Source: Calditrichota bacterium (GTDB taxonomy: Bacteria; Electryoneota; AABM5-125-24; Hatepunaeales; Hatepunaeaceae). From it: a DNA stretch of 45,536 bases. The position numbers were made by a program, and so were the translations under genes. The notes beneath the pieces are model-generated. The model was not told the origin of the DNA and did not search any database. It saw nothing but the letters and a program-made list of their open reading frames with translations. Below are positions 44,272-45,536 of the stretch, one piece after another; the first letter of the stretch is position 1; each line of letters opens with the position of its first letter. The stretch is taken from contig JABGPL010000029.1 of NCBI GenBank assembly GCA_018644935.1, positions 1-45,536 of the forward strand, in the 5' to 3' direction.

Positions 44272-44592
44272 TGGGAGTTTATCAGGATCGTTGAGCAAAC
44301 CCGGTAGCACAAGCACTCCAGCTTGGTAAAGATTACCGAGTATAGGTAGGACAAGCATTCGTGCTTGTCACTCAAACAAAGCATGTGATTGCATGTCACT
44401 TTTGAATTACTGGAATCCGTCTGCAGACGGATATTCGAACAGGAATGTTCGACCTAATGAAAAGTGAGTGGTGTCAGGTGAAGAAACCTGATGACACACT
44501 GAATGTTAGAGCGAATAATTTTTCGCCCTTTCGCAACAAACAGAAAATAGTTATTCTTTAAAATAAACAGACGGAAAACCGACGAGGTTTAA
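44272..44592. repeat. Intergenic cluster of short palindromic repeats
   Basis: No gene is seen in these 321 bases. Successive dyads are: CAAGC/GCTTG at 44310-44325; an 8-bp stem with TTCG tetraloop at 44350-44369; the 14-bp palindrome CCGTCTGCAGACGG at 44417-44430; a 6-bp stem at 44435-44452; the dispersed repeat copy B at 44471-44497; and a degenerate GGGCGAAT-type copy at 44509-44529. They look like several different repeat families accumulated at one site. Confidence 0.75.
44471..44497 (+). repeat. Dispersed repeat, copy B
   Basis: This 27-base element is the inverted partner of 43561-43587, with dyad symmetry GTGTCA-GGT around GAAGAA and ACC-TGATGACAC. It lies between the HAD gene and the iron-sulfur subunit gene. 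Confidence 0.72.
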
Positions 44593-45405
44593 ATGTGTGA
44601 TACCGAAACTTTAACAGAAGAAATGGTAACACCGAAGGTAGAGGCGGAACTAATCCCTGTGTACATAATGGGGAAAAAGTATGATGTACCGAATTCGTTG
44701 ACCATCATGAAGGCGATGGAATATGCGGGTTATAAATACATACGTGGTGCCGGTTGCCGCGGAGGAATCTGCGGAGCTTGTGCAACAATTTATCGTCTTC
44801 CCGGTGATTATCACATTCGCGTAGGACTAGCCTGTCAGACAGTAGTCCTTCCAGATATGTATCTGACCCAGATACCTTTTTATCCTGCAAATCGCGCGAC
44901 TTACAAATGGGACGAAATGAAGGGTGAGGCTGAGGAAGTCTATCAGGCTTATCCCGAGCTGTTCCGCTGCCTGGCTTGCAATGCATGTTCAAAGGTATGT
45001 CCAATGGACATCCCGGTAATGGATTATATTGCAACTATAAAACGTGGCGATTTAGATAAAGCAGCCGAGTTATCATTTGATTGCATTCAGTGTGGTCTCT
45101 GTGCCACCCGCTGCATGGGTGAGATGGCGCAATATCACATCGCCCAGATGGTGCGCAGGCTTCGTGGTCGCTTTATTGCGATCCCAAGTGAACATTGTGA
45201 CAAGCAGGTTGAAGCGATCAAATCGGGCCATTATGATGACAATATGAAGGAAGTGATGGCACTTGGCACCATCGATCCTTTTGATGATTCGACAATTACT
45301 GCCGATATCGACAAGTTGAAGCAGCTATACAACGCGCGTGAAGGTGAGCCGCATACAGCCGAAGAATCATGGAAACCCCAGAGTGACTTTGCTCTGTTGA
45401 AATAA
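44593..45405 (+). CDS. Iron-sulfur subunit, SdhB/TfrB-like (2Fe-2S and two 4Fe-4S)
   Basis: This 270-residue electron-transfer protein has an N-terminal 2Fe-2S ferredoxin-like domain with Cys55, Cys60, Cys63 and Cys81 (CRGGICGAC). Two 4Fe-4S clusters follow at Cys126/129/132/136 and Cys164/167/170/174. This resembles the iron-sulfur subunit of succinate/fumarate reductases or the N-terminal half of thiol:fumarate reductase TfrB. The CCG part that TfrB carries fused is here a separate gene, the HdrB-like one upstream. The start is ATG with GAGGT. The next gene starts nine bases after its stop. Confidence 0.88.
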   Translation: MCDTETLTEEMVTPKVEAELIPVYIMGKKYDVPNSLTIMKAMEYAGYKYIRGAGCRGGICGACATIYRLPGDYHIRVGLACQTVVLPDMYLTQIPFYPANRATYKWDEMKGEAEEVYQAYPELFRCLACNACSKVCPMDIPVMDYIATIKRGDLDKAAELSFDCIQCGLCATRCMGEMAQYHIAQMVRRLRGRFIAIPSEHCDKQVEAIKSGHYDDNMKEVMALGTIDPFDDSTITADIDKLKQLYNAREGEPHTAEESWKPQSDFALLK

Positions 45406-45414
45406 GAGGACAAT

Positions 45415-45536
45415 ATGCCTTATCCAGATAGTTTAAAACAACTTATTAAAAGAGTTGAAGCCACTCGACCGGAGAGGATTGAGAGGAAGAAAGCTGGTGA
45501 AGAATTTCCGGCATTGAGCCTCGATGACAGGGGCAA
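45415..45536 (+). CDS. Start of a probable flavoprotein subunit (partial)
   Basis: An open frame starts at ATG with GAGGA upstream and runs to the window edge (40 codons). Visible residues are MPYPDSLKQLIKRVEATRPE, then a charged stretch. This opening and the position after the iron-sulfur subunit resemble flavoprotein subunits of TfrA/fumarate-reductase-like complexes, but the FAD motif lies beyond the window. Identity is inferred from context. Confidence 0.55.
   Translation, partial: MPYPDSLKQLIKRVEATRPERIERKKAGEEFPALSLDDRG

Noticed and set aside
1..45536. CRISPR arrays, transposases, tRNA or rRNA genes
   Set aside because: No regularly spaced direct repeats, transposase motifs or cloverleaf-like segments were recognised on reading; a dedicated search could still find a weak case.

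Overview
This window is 45.5 kb of moderate to low GC bacterial chromosome with almost every gene on the + strand. No rRNA, tRNA, insertion sequence or CRISPR array was seen. Several features together suggest an anaerobic, Gram-negative, diderm bacterium, perhaps from an uncultured lineage of the FCB superphylum: a secretin, PilN/PilO/PilP and PilQ-type envelope proteins, lipoproteins with lipoboxes, LolD, a Kelch protein with a C-terminal type IX secretion-like sorting domain, and heterodisulfide-reductase-type iron-sulfur genes. The phylum assignment is an inference from content, not a measurement.

Layout. 1-2.2 kb: the tail of an upstream gene, a pair of inverted palindromic repeats, and a minus-strand lipoprotein built of about seven carboxypeptidase-regulatory-like folds. 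2.5-6.0 kb: L-aspartate oxidase (NadB), then a membrane glycosyltransferase of the GT39/PMT type with TPRs that appears to start at a rare ATA codon. 6.4-24.0 kb: a long type IV pilus or type II secretion-like locus, in the order major pilin, PilT, three divergent minor pilin-like genes, hairpin, PilM, PilN, PilO, PilP-like, PilQ secretin, SLBB/polysaccharide-export-like protein, giant Ig-like (Big) lipoprotein, hairpin, PilB, PilC, terminator. No prepilin peptidase lies in the window. 24.2-29.6 kb: a dihydroorotate-dehydrogenase-like enzyme, a probable outer-membrane protein, a YeiH-family transporter with a small membrane partner, an orphan ParA and a small LiaI/LiaF-like membrane protein. 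29.6-31.3 kb: a K+ channel gene and a cyclic-nucleotide-binding-domain gene, both visibly broken. 31.4-36.5 kb: an orphan DppB-type permease, a small lipoprotein, a Ser/Thr kinase with PEGA domains, a Kelch protein and a TPR protein. 36.7-41.1 kb: FmdB-like zinc ribbon, hypoxanthine phosphoribosyltransferase, LolD and ClpC. 41.5 kb to the end: HdrC-like and HdrB-like subunits, two tandem HAD-family proteins, a 2Fe-2S/4Fe-4S subunit, and the start of what is probably a flavoprotein subunit.

How the genes may work together. The pilus locus holds nearly all the machinery for assembly (PilB, PilC, PilM-N-O-P, PilQ) and retraction (PilT), plus two unusual envelope proteins embedded in it (SLBB and Big). 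These could adapt the machine to a polysaccharide layer or act as a surface adhesin. The HdrC/HdrB, iron-sulfur and flavoprotein genes look like a split thiol:fumarate-reductase or Hdr-like electron-transfer complex, interrupted by two HAD genes. The second HAD gene is bracketed by an inverted pair of a dispersed repeat.

The most interesting points are the composition of the pilus locus, the minor pilins lacking Glu5, the concentrated damage in the K+ channel/CNBD pair, the probable ATA start, the repeat families, and the split Hdr/Tfr-like cluster.
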